Assembly: GCA_021234155.1 (NCBI GenBank) | Contig: JAJEKV010000514.1 | Location: 1-64,000, forward strand | Reading direction: 5' to 3' | From: Isoetes taiwanensis | Taxonomy: Eukaryota; Streptophyta; Lycopodiopsida; Isoetales; Isoetaceae | DNA length: 64,000 bases | Part shown: piece after piece, positions 22,529 through 33,698 of the stretch | Numbering within the stretch: position 1 is the first letter of the stretch | Layout of the letters: each line of letters begins with the position of its first letter | Translations under genes and position numbers: made by a program | Notes under the pieces: model-generated | Seen by the model: the letters and a program-made list of their open reading frames with translations, nothing else | Database searches by the model: none | What the model was told of the DNA's origin: nothing

Positions 22529-23404
22529 GTTTGTTTTATGAGTGTGTTGACACTTCATGAATTCGCGGAAGGACATAAATGTGAAGTTGAACCACAACTA
22601 TAGTTTGATCGAGCAAGGATAACCCTCTAAGGTTTGATTGAGCAAGCTATAACAAGTCGTATTTAATTAAAGTGGGACTCATTCCATTCCCATTTTTTTT
22701 CGGAACCCTGTTAATTTACACAAAAAGAAGCACCCCGACCCAAAAACTGGCCATAATTGGAATTTTTGTCTATTAGTGTGCATCCAAGCTTTTCTTCCAG
22801 TTTTCTTGGATAGCGTGTCGAGAACAAGAACAATGCAACGCAAACATGCATTAGACCTATCAAGTTCTAATTGAAAAAGATTCTTAGTTGAACATTTTGG
22901 CTCTATTTTCTTAGGTGGGTAGACAATAGATCACAAATTCCAACAAAAATTATGCAAATCGTTTACTTAATCACCCAAAAATACTAGTTTTGAGATACCT
23001 TATATTTATAAATGGGCTCATTACAATATATATTATTTGGGTGAAGAGACCATAGTGGTCGTATGGGCACAATCATTACACCCTCTTCACACATGAACCA
23101 CCTAGTGCAAAGGCGTGGAGCTCTCTCCTAGTCACGGGAGCAACTTACGTGCACGATAGAAATTTGTATGAGGAGTTCCTTTATGGGCCACGTGCTTGTA
23201 TGTCCAATTGATGTCACCACCCTCTTCGGCACCTTTCTTTAATGAACCCGATCTTTTCATTGCTCCCAAGCATGTACTATTTGGTCGAGATAAGGACCGC
23301 AAGAGACAAAATCAAATTAGTCAAGTGATGCTACATGCAAAAAAAATAAAATAAAACACGGTTCTTAGGGCCATTTTGGAAAATACGTGCATGAGAAAGG
23401 GTAA
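22529..23404. other. Noncoding stretch with a repeat shared with 26.5-26.7 kb
   Basis: The segment 22596-22660 (GATCGAGCAAGGATAACC, then CTCTAAGGTTTGAT) recurs in direct orientation at about 26645-26700. TCGTATTTAATTAAAGTGGG (22656-22675) occurs inverted near 26495-26514. The rest is unrecognised. Confidence 0.55.
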
Positions 23405-23419
23405 ATGAGGGAAAAAACG

Positions 23420-23800
23420 CGGGTTTTAGGGGGAAGGCCTTTCGACCGGGCGAAGTCGAGAAAGGCAGCTCAAAGCCTAAAAAATGCAAGTTTTAGGGGT
23501 GGAGGCCTTTTCGACTCGCGAGTCGAGAAAGGCAAGCAAAGTTTAAAAACGCAGGTTTTATGGGGAATTGGAAGGCCTTTTCGACCCATGAAGTCGAGAA
23601 AGGCGTTCAAAAGCCGTAAACACAGGGTTTTATGGGTCGAGGCCTTTCGACTTCGCGAAGTCGAGAAAGGCAAGCCAAAGCCAAAAACGCAGGTTTATAT
23701 CGAAGGCCTTTCTCGACTCAGCGAAGTCGAGAAAGGCAGCAAAGCAAAAAACGCTAGGTTTGAGGGGCCTTTCGAAGCTTGAAGTTGAGAAAGGCAGCTC
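23420..23800. repeat. Six tandem hairpin units (~65 bp period)
   Basis: Each unit contains a self-complementary block of the type GGCCTTTCGAC-loop-GTCGAGAAAGGC, followed by a linker like AAAAACGCAGGTTTTATGGG. Loops differ between units (CGGGCGAA, TCGCGA, CCATGAA, TTCGCGAA, TCAGCGAA, and a degraded sixth) while the stems are kept. The reading frame through it (23405-23782) encodes only the repeat and is not a credible protein. Confidence 0.88.
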
Positions 23801-24340
23801 GTGAGTTGTTAAAATCGTTGTAAAAAAACACGATTTAAAAGGCCCCTTTAAGATCCGTGCAAAATTAGACAATACTTTCTGCAACTAAAGACAATACTTG
23901 GCAAAATTTCAAAAATATAGAGAGTATACAAACAACAAACTGCTACAAACCGAAACTCAATGCAACCCTAGAAGAATGCCCTTAAAATTCAAGATAGAAG
24001 AAAAGTGACCTTTAAATAGTGACCTTTCTATCTTTTAATTCGTGATAGAAGAAAAGTGCCCTTAAAATTCGAGATAGAAGAAAAGTGACTTCAATAGCTT
24101 TCTATAATAGAATAATAGATTTCTCAAGCTAATTAATGTGTGGAAGCTTCCTTTGCGGGGAACCATAGCGATTAAGCTATCTACTTTCTCCTTTATATGC
24201 ACGTAGGACAAGACCTACTCCCTACCGGATAACGAAAAGCTCTATTCAATCAATTCAGGTTGGAAGAGCGTAAGAGTAAACATTCTCACAGATCGGCCTG
24301 AGAGAGGCGAAGTCGGGAAGCATACCGGGGCTAGTAAAAT
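23801..24340. other. Noncoding flank with a local duplication
   Basis: GATAGAAGAAAAGTG recurs three times between about 23990 and 24090 as part of an imperfect tandem duplication. No gene seen. Confidence 0.5.
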
Positions 24341-25680
24341 TGGCCCTAGGGGCGAACTTTTAATGTATAGTATACACATTAGGTATGGTTATAGAACATT
24401 AAATTAAATGATGATGTTTAGCCACATGGCAACCGCGTTGTAATCGGTTGGGAGTAAACAAAGGGGATTGAACCAAAATAGGATCGAAACTTTTTCAAAC
24501 ATGTGTATTCACACTGAGTAAAGAGTTCAATGGATTGAATTTCGAGCATGTCAAGGCATGACGACCACCGGAAGTGATCGAATGCAGTAGAAGGCATGCA
24601 ACTAGAGAATCGGCCCTATTTCAGGACCTAGAATTCGTTTTGGGAAGAACACCTACGGTTTAGAGAGAATCCGGCAATAGGAAAACACAAACGCGCACCA
24701 CTTACGGTTGGTATTGCTTATCTGATCGATGGGCCATGCTTGGTCTGATCGATGGGTGCCTCGCTTATCGATCAAATGGAAGCCATGCTATCTTCCCGCT
24801 CCCCGTTGTTATGCTTGTTCAAAAGAATGGGCGGGGATAAAATGAAATTCAAAATGTGTACTAAGAGGCAGCTGGCATATTCGTGTAAACAGCTGGTGTG
24901 TTTTGAATCGGGGGCTGATTTGAATCTTCTATATCCCGCTTCTTTTCTTTTCTTTTCTTTAGAGCACCATACTTATGGATTCGCGAGCTCCGGAAGTTGA
25001 AAACCAGATTTATGAAGCAGAGGGCAGATATTTGGGCGAAAAATGGGCTCGTTGGGTACTCTTGGAGTGGCTGACAGTAATATTTTCGATTTCGGCAGTT
25101 CTTCTTGCAGCGGAGCTCTATTATCTTCTAGTTTGGAAAAGAAGGGGCTTGCCGATCGTAGATCAAGCGAAATTTCTCCTGGGAAGACGCCCCGATGCCG
25201 AAAGCAGCTTGTCGCAAAAATGTTTCATACTTTGAATGTTCGATCTTCAAACTTTGGAGCTTCAACCCGGTCGCCCCTCTTCGTCAATCAAGAGCATTCG
25301 GTTTTTTTTATTGGCTTATATGCGATGATGCAGGCGGATCTACAACCAAAGCGGTATTATCGAGGATTTTTGATCTACATTCAGATTTTTTCTCGCGCCC
25401 CATGTCGGCGCTGGGAGTATCCTTACAAATTCGGCCAACAGAGAACCACAGGAAATTTTGCAATCACACCCACGACCGCCATATCCTGTTTATCGGATTC
25501 GAAAAGTGCCGGGATTTCCACCGGTAGCGGTGGTATACCTTGGTGTCCCGATCCTCACAAACTTATCCGCCGAGTTTAATGATGTTTCAGAAATTTCAGC
25601 ACATGGAGGCCTTGCAAATGCTGCAGGATCCATCATTTTACAAGTTTTGTATGTCTAAATGGTGCAGTTTCTACCCTAAA
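24341..25680. other. Sequence of different texture, possible organellar insertion
   Basis: From about 24110, and clearly from 24340 to 25620, base composition is more even and the sequence has the look of plant mitochondrial intergenic DNA (mixed GC, CTTTT runs, GATCGATGGG duplicated near 24725-24755, long frames in several phases). The plus frame 24975-25235 (86 aa, starts MDSRAPEVENQIYEAEGRYL) has one hydrophobic segment, WVLLEWLTVIFSISAVLLAA. It follows a pyrimidine tract ending in TTTAG. I recognise neither the protein nor a mitochondrial gene, so nuclear-mitochondrial transfer is only a suspicion. Confidence 0.25.
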
Positions 25681-25794
25681 TTAAGTTCAGGATCTGGAGT
25701 TTGGGAGGCTTTTGTGAAGCTGGCCAAAATTATTTGGCTGCTTCAGAGGATTTTGATCTGCAGACAAGGGCTTGGGCACGCACTGAGCATATCC

Positions 25795-25960
25795 GGGTCC
25801 ATACTATGTTATGTCGATCCTGCCCATTCTCGCCTCGTGAGGCGAGAAAAAACTTCTATTGTTTGAGAATGCCCTTATGTTATGTCGATTCTGCCCATTC
25901 TTCTATTATTTGAACGCCCTTATGTTATGTTGTTACTGCCCATTGCTCGCCTCAGGCAAG
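25795..25960. repeat. Three tandem repeats with a small hairpin
   Basis: TTATGTTATGTCGATTCTGC followed by CCATTC occurs three times with a period of about 65 bp. Two of the units are followed by GCTCGCCTC...GGCGAGAAAAAACTTCT, where CTCGCCTC pairs with GAGGCGAG. Confidence 0.7.
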
Positions 25961-26039
25961 AAAAAACTTCTGTTTAATTATTTATTGTTTAATTAATTAC
26001 TTAATTATATTATTAAGCGATTTAATTATATTATTTAAT

Positions 26040-26365
26040 TAATTACATTTATTAATTGTTGAATGGTTGTTTCGCCATGAACCCCTCCTCCCTTCCTTCT
26101 TTTGTCCCGTTCCCCCTTTTGCCCCTCTCCATATCCCACCCCTTTTGCCCCTTTTGCCTCTTTTTGCTCTTCCCCTTTGTCCCTTCTCCTCTTCCCCATG
26201 CCCCTCCCTCCCTTTGCCCTTCCCCTTCCCCCCTCCCCCTCCCAATTTGCTCGACCCTCCCTTTGCCCTTTTGACTTCCTCATTGCTCCTTTGCCTTTCC
26301 CCTCCCCCCTACCTCTTTGTCTCCCCTTCCTTCCTACCTTTCTTTCTCCACCCCCCCTTCATTTT
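26040..26365. repeat. ~300-bp polypyrimidine (C/T) tract
   Basis: Almost pure C+T on the plus strand (CCCCTTT, CTTCCC and CTCCCC blocks). Long proline/serine-rich or Lys/Gly/Arg-rich frames on both strands come from this composition and are not genes. It could form triplex (H-DNA) structures. Confidence 0.85.
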
Positions 26366-26489
26366 CTCGGATTGTGATATGGAAATGTTATTCTTATTTT
26401 ATCAAAGAAAAATCTATTAATGATTCAATGGCAACTTACTTTTTTTTTCATGAGTCCCATTTTCAGTCCGAGTCTCAAAATTCGAGATT

Positions 26490-26790
26490 TGTCCCACTTT
26501 AATTAAATACGACTTTAACCCCTTTATAATTTATTTCTAAATATGATTGAGGTTTGATTGAGCAAGGCATAACTGGATTTATGTCTAAATACAATTAAGG
26601 TCTTATTGCGGATCGGCGTAACTGTAAAGTTGTCATATAACTAAAGTTTCATCAAGCAAGGATAACCCCTCTAAGGTTTGATCGAGAAAGGCATAATCCC
26701 TCTATGGATTTATGTCCAAATAAGTTCAAGGTTGGTTAATATGAAGCATGGTATAACCTTATGAAGCTTGATCGAGTTGGGGCATTAGTT
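26490..26790. repeat. Imperfect repeats of a GATTGAGCAAGG-type unit
   Basis: Four or five degenerate units containing AGGTTTGAT(C/T)GAGCAAGG(C/A)ATAA spaced 50-90 bp apart, related to 22596-22660. Noncoding. Confidence 0.6.
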
Positions 26791-28618
26791 GATTTTTACA
26801 TGTTGCTTACTTGGTTCTAAAATATAATATGAGGCATACATATCTCCATTTTGACCAAGAAGTATGAGTGATCCGTAAGATCTGAACCACCCTTAGTTTG
26901 CTTTTTCTTTTTCTTTTCTCTTTTTTGGAAAATATTCCAAATTACTGTTTGGATTATATCGAACAAAAACAATGGTTTCATTAGGTGCAAAACTGCAATC
27001 AGTACTAGGCACATAGATCACCTACAAATCTTATTTTCTTAGCTTCTTTTGGACCCAAATCCAATACAAGTTAGTCTATCGATTTTTTGTAGAATACGCC
27101 AAAGCCAAAGGGATAGATTTAGCAGATGTACGAATTTTGTGGGATTGTTGTTATATACGGCTAATTGCAAGGTTGATACCAAAAAAAAAAAAAAAAAAAA
27201 AAACCTTTTAAAATCTGTTCAAACAGACTTTTTCCATCCATGGACTTTTGCAAAGACCACTTCAGTACAATATGCAGCCTTAAGCCAAAACAGGTATAAA
27301 TTTGACTTAAGCCTTAAAAATGGTTAACATTTACTAAAGCATATGAAATTACCAGATTCTATTAACAAATAAAAATTTCCTTTCGTCAATTAATGTTTTT
27401 GTTCAATACATCATTTATACCTTCAAAAGAGTTCATAATTGACTCTAGAACAATATAAGATTAAAATTAAAGTTTAGAGTTTCCCTTGTCTTTCAACACC
27501 ATAGAGCTCAATAGACTTGTCAAAACTATATCTGCAATGCCACCATGTCTTGTAGCTTTTCCAACTTGAATATATGGGAAAACACACATAGGAGCAAGAA
27601 ATCCCGTTACCTGCAGTGAAACCAGAGGACAGTTAGCCTAAGAAGGGTAAGAGCCTAAGTCACTAGCAGGTAAGCTACGGATCTCTTGGGCTCATCGCCC
27701 TTCACCTTGCATATTTATAAAACAAAAAATGCAAGTAGGTCCAATCATGTAACTAGCATCAGCAAGAGCATAACGTATTGATAGCCATTATTACCATTAA
27801 GGCATAATAAAGCAATATAGGAAAAGGGAAAAGGACCTCAAAATAATCAAGTGCCAAACCTGCTCAGTAATTAGAATTTCCATAAAGCCAACATTATCTA
27901 AAGGCCAACATTATCTAGCAGATGCATGAATTAAAACAGAATAGCCATTTCCACTACCTAATACGCAGCGAATGCATGGTCTTCTATAATTTGGTGCTTT
28001 CAAGTTCTGCAAGTGAGCATATATGCTAGGGGGATAAACTATACTTAGAATGTAGAACAATAATATAACCTGATGCAACAAGCAGATTCAATAATTTTAT
28101 TATGGTCTAAGATCTGTGGACAAAGCTCTATACAACAGTATATACTTAGTAGAAAAGCATTACTCAAAGGACACTGTACCTCTGTGCGCAGAATTCAATG
28201 TTACAACTTAAAATTAGCAGTAATGCCATCAAAGGATCTTATGATCAGCACATTCTTTATGATCAGAAATGTTATTAGCTAGGCTACATGTATTTACCTT
28301 CTATAGTAAGTTATATGAAGTGGACAAAGCTGGCTGCATGGATTCATCCACACCCAGTGAACTACCCCTGGATTTAATAATTGGGCACATTGGTCTTAAC
28401 AATCTCTCTTAATATTCAGTTTGCTCAGCATTTATATGGTCAGAGCAAGCATGGATATACCGTTCTTTTTTGGCTTAAGGCAAGATGTGCAAAGCCCATG
28501 ATCAGACATAAGGTGAACTGCAGGATAATGCATTATAGCAACGAGCAAGAGATTTAATAAAAAATACATCAAGCATTTTACATGAAATAGACAAGGATTT
28601 AAATTGACTTAATCAGAC
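26791..28618. other. Noncoding stretch, with a possible minus-strand terminal exon
   Basis: A run of 22 A occurs at 27181-27202. On the minus strand a frame from about 27611 to 27470, preceded by TTTCACTGCAG, encodes VTGFLAPMCVFPYIQ... and ends in a stop. It might be a last exon of the gene at 28.6-31.5 kb, but the phase after the 28619 exon would put a stop at once, so I do not join it. Nothing else is recognised. Confidence 0.35.
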
Positions 28619-31460
28619 CTGAGAGGAGCCGTTTGTCTCAGCTTTAATTCCATCGGCTTGAGGAAATCCTTGTTGCCATACTCATCCAGCTTATTCAGAG
28701 AAATTTCAGTTGAATGCTCACCATTATTGCTCTTCTTTTTGCCACTATTTCTACTTGCACTCAGATCATCTGAAGCTACAATATATTAGGATGTTATCTG
28801 CACCATTTCCTTTGTCTTTTTTCATTTGATTCTCATCACAAATCATGTGCCAAGATGTAGCAACAGTATTATAATGTAGCAATTTGATCACTATTTTATG
28901 ATGAATATCAGATGCAGGCTGCACACAGGCCGCCGACCCTGCTTCGAACCCTAATTTAGATTCTACCATAGCTTAAAATCAGGTCATGGACTGGCCGATT
29001 TTTATATTTGCTCAAACCTAATCTCTGTAAAATCACAGCCTTACCTTTTATCAGTGGTTGAGGATCACTCCAAGCTTCCATATGGCAGATGCGCAATGGC
29101 GATCCTCCTTGTCTTTTCCTCTGAAATATCATTTCTTATAATCGTACACAATTTTAGGTTATAATGTATTTATCCATGGTATTTTCAATGTTGCACGATT
29201 TTCCTTATCGTGGACCAACAGAACGAAACATGCTCATACCATAGGTGAATGCCAATGCCAATACCGTAGGTGAATGCAAATGACATGTCCCACCATTGTT
29301 ACCAAATTGCTATGTCTCAAGTTATCCATAGTACTGTGCAATCTCCATAATGTCCATAGGTCAAATAACTAGCACCTAGCAGTGTATCAATTTGCATCCA
29401 TAAAGCCCTAGTGTCACATATATGCCATAGAACCATTGGTCTTTACCTTTGTTCAAGCAACCTGCAGTAAATAACTACATAGCTACAGACAGAGCAATAA
29501 TTCCTTAGAGTCCTGATGCATTAGAGCCATCATTACTTATAAAAAAAAAAAAAAAACCACCCTGAACTAGTCACCCTAGACTAGACATCTGCCAATCCCT
29601 TGGCAGTATTATCACCCTGATACTAGAATGAGCACCTCTAGATCAGTGTCTATTTACTCATCAAACTTAGCAATTTTTCATTCTTTTAGACTCATGTTAT
29701 CTATTGGGGATAGATACCACTATGTAATAATTCCAAATGAAGCCTTAAGATGAAGTGTGCCTATGAACCATAATCTACTAGTAAACCACTTTCAGAATGT
29801 GGGAATTTCCTTATCAAGATAGGTTCCAATGTTAAACCAATCTACATACATAAAACTATGCTTTACTAATTTATATATACTTTTACAAGCATCCTGAATC
29901 AACAACAGTATTTATCTTTTTAGGCACTTCTTAAAAATAAGGCCAGTGACAACTATTTATACAGCTTTAGAATAGGAACTTTCACTATAATGTATAGAAC
30001 TAAGCAAAACCAAATCATCACGTATTTAATATCATTGTATCCATCTCTAATATTAAAGAAAATAACATATGACAACCGATCTGTAAGTCCTTTCACCATA
30101 TTAGAAAATAAAAACCCAGTTTTTCATTATGTAGATATATTCATATCATAAGTATGTTCAAAACCTCTCCCCATTGTAGCATAATGCTGTGATCTTTCAA
30201 GGATGTGGCTGAGGACAGAATAAAGATATCCAAGCTGAAATATTTATGTTTGTAACGGTATTCATAACCAGCTTATCACTATGGTCATATTAAACATTGT
30301 TCAAAGCATTTACAGCAAATCAGGATAAACAAAATCTGAAAGCCTATATGTTATGGTCTAGTAGCAAGAAAATTTTGTAAAGAACCAAAGTCTTCCATGG
30401 AAGCAAGAGCCATGTCCACCATTGTACGTCATCAGAATCTTCAAGAACTCCCTCCTCCATAAAGCCATAACCAACAGATAAAGCAAAAGAGTACAATGGG
30501 AAGATAATCCCGTACCTGCAGCCAATCAATACGTTGTTAGCATGTAAAATGGTAGCAAGGCAAGGGCCAAAAGGTACATTGGGATTTTCAGTTTATCACT
30601 GATTACCCATTGTGCCCTTTTCCCTATTAGTCAGTTCTAGCAAACAGAATCAGGAGAAATCATAAGGTCACAGTAAGAAAACATGTATATGATTGAAAAA
30701 TCAACTCACAAAATCAAAAATTTATTTAGAGATGCATGAGCGCTCAACAAAATCCGATTCTAAGCCTGTATAACACCTAATTCTGCTCATGTTCCTAATG
30801 TAAACATGCATATCATCTTTATGAACAATAATAAACTGACTGTTAGATTTAGAATCTCTATATTTTACGAGAGATGGATCTGGGTATATATGTTTGGATA
30901 CCTTAACTACTGTTATAGTCGCCTAATCAGGGTCCCCGTCCTGTTTATCCATCGTAAGAAAGCCATGCATGCAACATCATATTTTCTTTTGGGAGCTAAT
31001 AGGACCATTTTTTAAGACTGTTTTAAACCTATCAATGGCGATTATGCAGAAGAACTCGCCATTATTTCTTTAGCAAGAATGTGAATCAAACAATGGTAGA
31101 ACTGGAAGGATAGATATTATTTCAATGAGCAATCATCATATTTGACAAAAAACCTGATATGTATCCGGGTCCTCATCCATGACTTGAGTGTTGTTAACAT
31201 TTTGTGGAGATCCAAGATCGCCCTGGCTTCTATTGCCAAACTGCTTATTGCCTCTTTGGTTTCCCATATAATCATCCCTGTTGTAATAACCTCTTTTCTG
31301 GCCATAGCCCCCTCTACCATTTCAGATTTCCATAGGACAAAGCTTCGATTGTAGTTCTATCTCAAACTCCTCAAACTCGCGCCTAAGCGTCTCCCTGTTA
31401 AGTTTTTCTTCTTCAGACCCAGATGTCTCACATCCGTCTGAATCATATCCCATCCTTTGG
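28619..31460 (-). CDS. Partial multi-exon gene of unknown function (three exons seen), possibly broken
   Basis: Minus-strand exons with consistent phase. The first ends at 31154 (...DEDPDTYQ, donor GTTTTT) and reaches back to about 31460 (ETSGSEEEKLNRETLRREFE). The second is 29045-29120 (RKRQGGSPLRICHMEAWSDP, acceptor TTTCAG, donor GTAAGG). The third is 28619-28775 (ASDDLSASRNSGKKKSNNGE ... QTAPLR, acceptor TTGTAG). Joins 1-2 and 2-3 keep the frame, with Ala split G|CT at the second. The product is hydrophilic with acidic, Gly/Tyr/Asn/Arg-rich (GQKRGYYNRDDYMGNQRGN) and Lys-rich parts, like a nuclear or RNA-associated protein, but I recognise no family. The first exon has an in-frame TGA at 31322-31324. 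Start codon and 3' end are not found. Splice support is good for exons 2 and 3, weaker elsewhere. Confidence 0.45.
29130..30340. other. Intron-like sequence
   Basis: AT-rich sequence inside the proposed 2-kb intron. It has an A-run near 29539-29556 and a GCCAATACCGTAGGTGAATG-type local duplication near 29245. No exon is recognised. Confidence 0.4.
30344..30529 (-). other. Possible exon or remnant of a membrane protein
   Basis: Behind GGCTGCAG (minus), the frame encodes RYGIIFPLYSFALSVGYGFM, then EEGVLEDSDDVQWWTWLLLP. The pattern of a hydrophobic stretch with Pro-x-Tyr, then Asp-Asp-Val-Gln-Trp, is reminiscent of HVA22/TB2 proteins but too short to assign. The frame ends in a stop. It lies in an intron of the gene model above. 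Confidence 0.2.
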
Positions 31461-31529
31461 GTCTGCCATAATCTCTTAGAGCCAACTGCTCTTCTTGAAT
31501 ATTAGGTGGGAAGTTAATGAGTCATAAAG

Positions 31530-31590
31530 TCTGGTGGTTAGGGATCGACTAGAAAAGCCAAATACCCAAGTAAGGGTTCAAGACCTATAT
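31530..31590 (+). repeat. tRNA-like (SINE head) A and B box pair
   Basis: CTGGTGGTTAGGG near 31531 resembles an A box. GGTTCAAGACC at 31575-31585 fits the B-box consensus GGTTCRANNCC at tRNA spacing. No clean cloverleaf forms. Confidence 0.3.
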
Positions 31591-31859
31591 GCCTTATATT
31601 CAAAATATAAAGAATTTACAATGGGGAAACCTTCAATTTAAGCCAACTATATCATAACCATTGGAAGTTCTAAGTTTAATATCATCTGATTTACACACTT
31701 ATGTATTTTTCAAAATCTCCAACACGTCTCGTTATCGCATTATCATGATTGTATCTTATGCTCTATATGGTTTTCCTCACTTAACTCTTGTGATGGACTA
31801 GGATCTGAACAAAGCTCCCTCGAGAAGACAACCTGTACCTGCAAAAGAACAAACAGAAC

Positions 31860-32925
31860 CACAGCTTGGAGGGACTCGTACCACCACCAAGTGAGTGATA
31901 CAAATGCAGGGATTGATCTCCGGACCAACCCTAGGGAGCCTGCCTCAAAGCTATGCACCACAACAAAAAAGGAATCTCAATAAGATCAATGCACTTGGGG
32001 GGGACTCTTACCTCCACCAAGCACGATATACAAATTATGGTATTGAACGCATGATCCCAAGCCCCTGGGCAAACACCTTAACTAGGCACTTAAACCACTA
32101 GGGCTAGGCACCAAACATAAAAGAACATAGCAAGCCAAAATATTCATGGGGGGACCCATACCTCCACCATGAAAATAAAACAGCGCAAAAATAAAAGCAC
32201 TAACCATGGGGGATGAGCTCACCGCCAACCGTGAAATACATGGCAAGGGATTGACCCCTTGACCACTAGCTAAAGAGCTTGCCTCTCAGCCACACACCAC
32301 AACCAAGAAGGATGGGCCGACTGGAACAATAAAAGCCAGGCAAAAACCTTGAAGGGAAAGAGAACCTCCCACAAAACCTGCAAACATATCCATAAATAAC
32401 CATAACACTTGGGGGGACTCATACCTCCACCAAGTGTATTATACATACTTAGGTATTGAGCCCATGATCCCTAGCTTTGGGGAATGCCCCTTGGCTAAGC
32501 ACCATAACCACAAGGGCTAGGCAACAAGATAAAGAGCAACAAAGAACAATATAGTAGCCAAGATATTCATGAGGGGACTCATACCTCCATCATGAATAAA
32601 GCAGCATCCAGACCATACAATTAACACATCACCACCTCCAAAGAATCGAACCCACCACCTGAGGCCCCTAAACTTTGGATCTAGCCCCCTTAGCCCATTA
32701 AGGCAAGGGGGAAAAGTAAAAAACACAAGCCACTAGAGGAATAAATAGAAGAAAGCGGCTAGGGGGGATTCATACCTCCACCTTGGCCAAAAGATACATG
32801 AGAATAGCCCCTAGGGTCAAATAAGCAAGTTCAGGTGGAAACCTAACCTTATTTATAAAGGAAATCTAACCAGGGGAACTTTGGAAAAAAGGCTGGGGGG
32901 ACTCGTATCTCTACCATGGCCAGAG
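31860..32925 (-). repeat. Array of eight tRNA-derived units with conserved-core hairpins
   Basis: Plus-strand cores of the form GGGGACTCATACCTCCACC occur at about 31868, 31998, 32149, 32209, 32412, 32572, 32763 and 32896. Each core is flanked by short arms that pair with each other while the arm sequence changes between units: CTTGG/CCAAG (31865, 31994), ATTCATGG/CCATGAA (32142), CATGG/CCGTG (32205), CACTTGG/CCAAGTG (32406), ATTCATGA/TCATGAAT (32565). Pairing is imperfect at 32757 and 32891. On the minus strand at least five cores are preceded by a tRNA-like head with A-box-like and B-box-like sequences; the best B box is GGGTTCGATTC at 32643-32653. This fits a tRNA-derived SINE family in tandem or nested. 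No tail repeats or target duplications are evident. Confidence 0.65.
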
Positions 32926-33408
32926 AATTACATAACGTCAACCCTTACAGACAAAGGATAACTCTATGGAAACCTAACTTTGAATCATAGAGGAAACCTT
33001 ACATTTTTAAAATGTTATCACCATAAACTCAGGAGGGCAGAGGGCATTAATGTTCAATTTGAGGTTTAGCAGCCATGTGGGCCAATGGGAGGATTGACAG
33101 GCTGTATCCCCACCTACTTCTGCCCATACGAAAAAATCATTACAGACTGTCAGTACGATTCTGGCAACTGGTGACTGTCCCATTCCGACTGTCCAGGCAA
33201 CACTCGAACCTGTGACCTTGCTTTTTGCTTTTGCCTTAGCAGAGAGGACTTGGCCATGGCGACCATTTCCATTCCGGCACTGAAATGCTTGAGGGATCAG
33301 CTATGGCGCTAAGACCGACTGATAATCCTCCCCATGCAACTGCATGCGATTGAGCTTTGCATGTCCATTCCGATTCCTTGCATGTTTTGCTGCATGGCCA
33401 GTTTCCCC

Positions 33409-33415
33409 TATAAAT
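33409..33415 (+). promoter_or_regulatory. TATA box, upstream copy
   Basis: TATAAAT after CAGTTTCCCC, 54 bp before ATG 33463. The flanks (GCATGG-CAGTTTCCCC before, CAGAGTCTTC after) are duplicated at the downstream copy. The ATG opens MAMESGACKN, after which a GT (GGTATATT) could be a donor. Confidence 0.55.
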
Positions 33416-33644
33416 CAGAGTCTTCAAATCCGTCAAGGTTTATCCCCAGAGAACTAGAACTGATGGCGATGGAATCTGGCGCTTGCAAGAATGGTATATT
33501 TCTCACCCTTCTATTAATCCTTGAAAGTAGAACTCTGACGCATCCCTTCTGTTATACAGGTGATCAAATCAAATCTTCTGTCCAAATCTACAGAGATGTT
33601 TCCATTCTGACACTTTGCATGTCGATTTGCATGGTCAGTTTCCC

Positions 33645-33651
33645 TATAAAA
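33645..33651 (+). promoter_or_regulatory. TATA box, downstream copy
   Basis: TATAAAA after GTCAGTTTCCC, exactly 54 bp before ATG 33699, as in the upstream copy 236 bp away. Conserved spacing and flanks mark a tandem duplication of promoter plus first exon. Confidence 0.6.
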
Positions 33652-33698
33652 CAGAGTCTTCAGATCCGGCATGTTTAGATCACAGAAATGAAGAGCTG

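Noticed and set aside
23405-23782. 125-aa frame with repeated SRKA/VEKGK-like peptides
   Set aside because: It is the translation of tandem hairpin DNA; unit-length changes and the lack of a promoter or splice context make a protein unlikely.
26035-26420. Long Pro/Ser-rich (plus) and Gly/Lys/Arg-rich (minus) frames
   Set aside because: Entirely explained by the polypyrimidine tract.
30344-30529. HVA22-family gene
   Set aside because: Only a vague pattern over ~45 residues, one exon at most, no flanking exons in frame.
31865-32921. CRISPR-like array of regularly repeated palindromic units
   Set aside because: Unit spacing is irregular (60-200 bp), the arms differ between units, tRNA-like boxes are present and the context is plant nuclear DNA.
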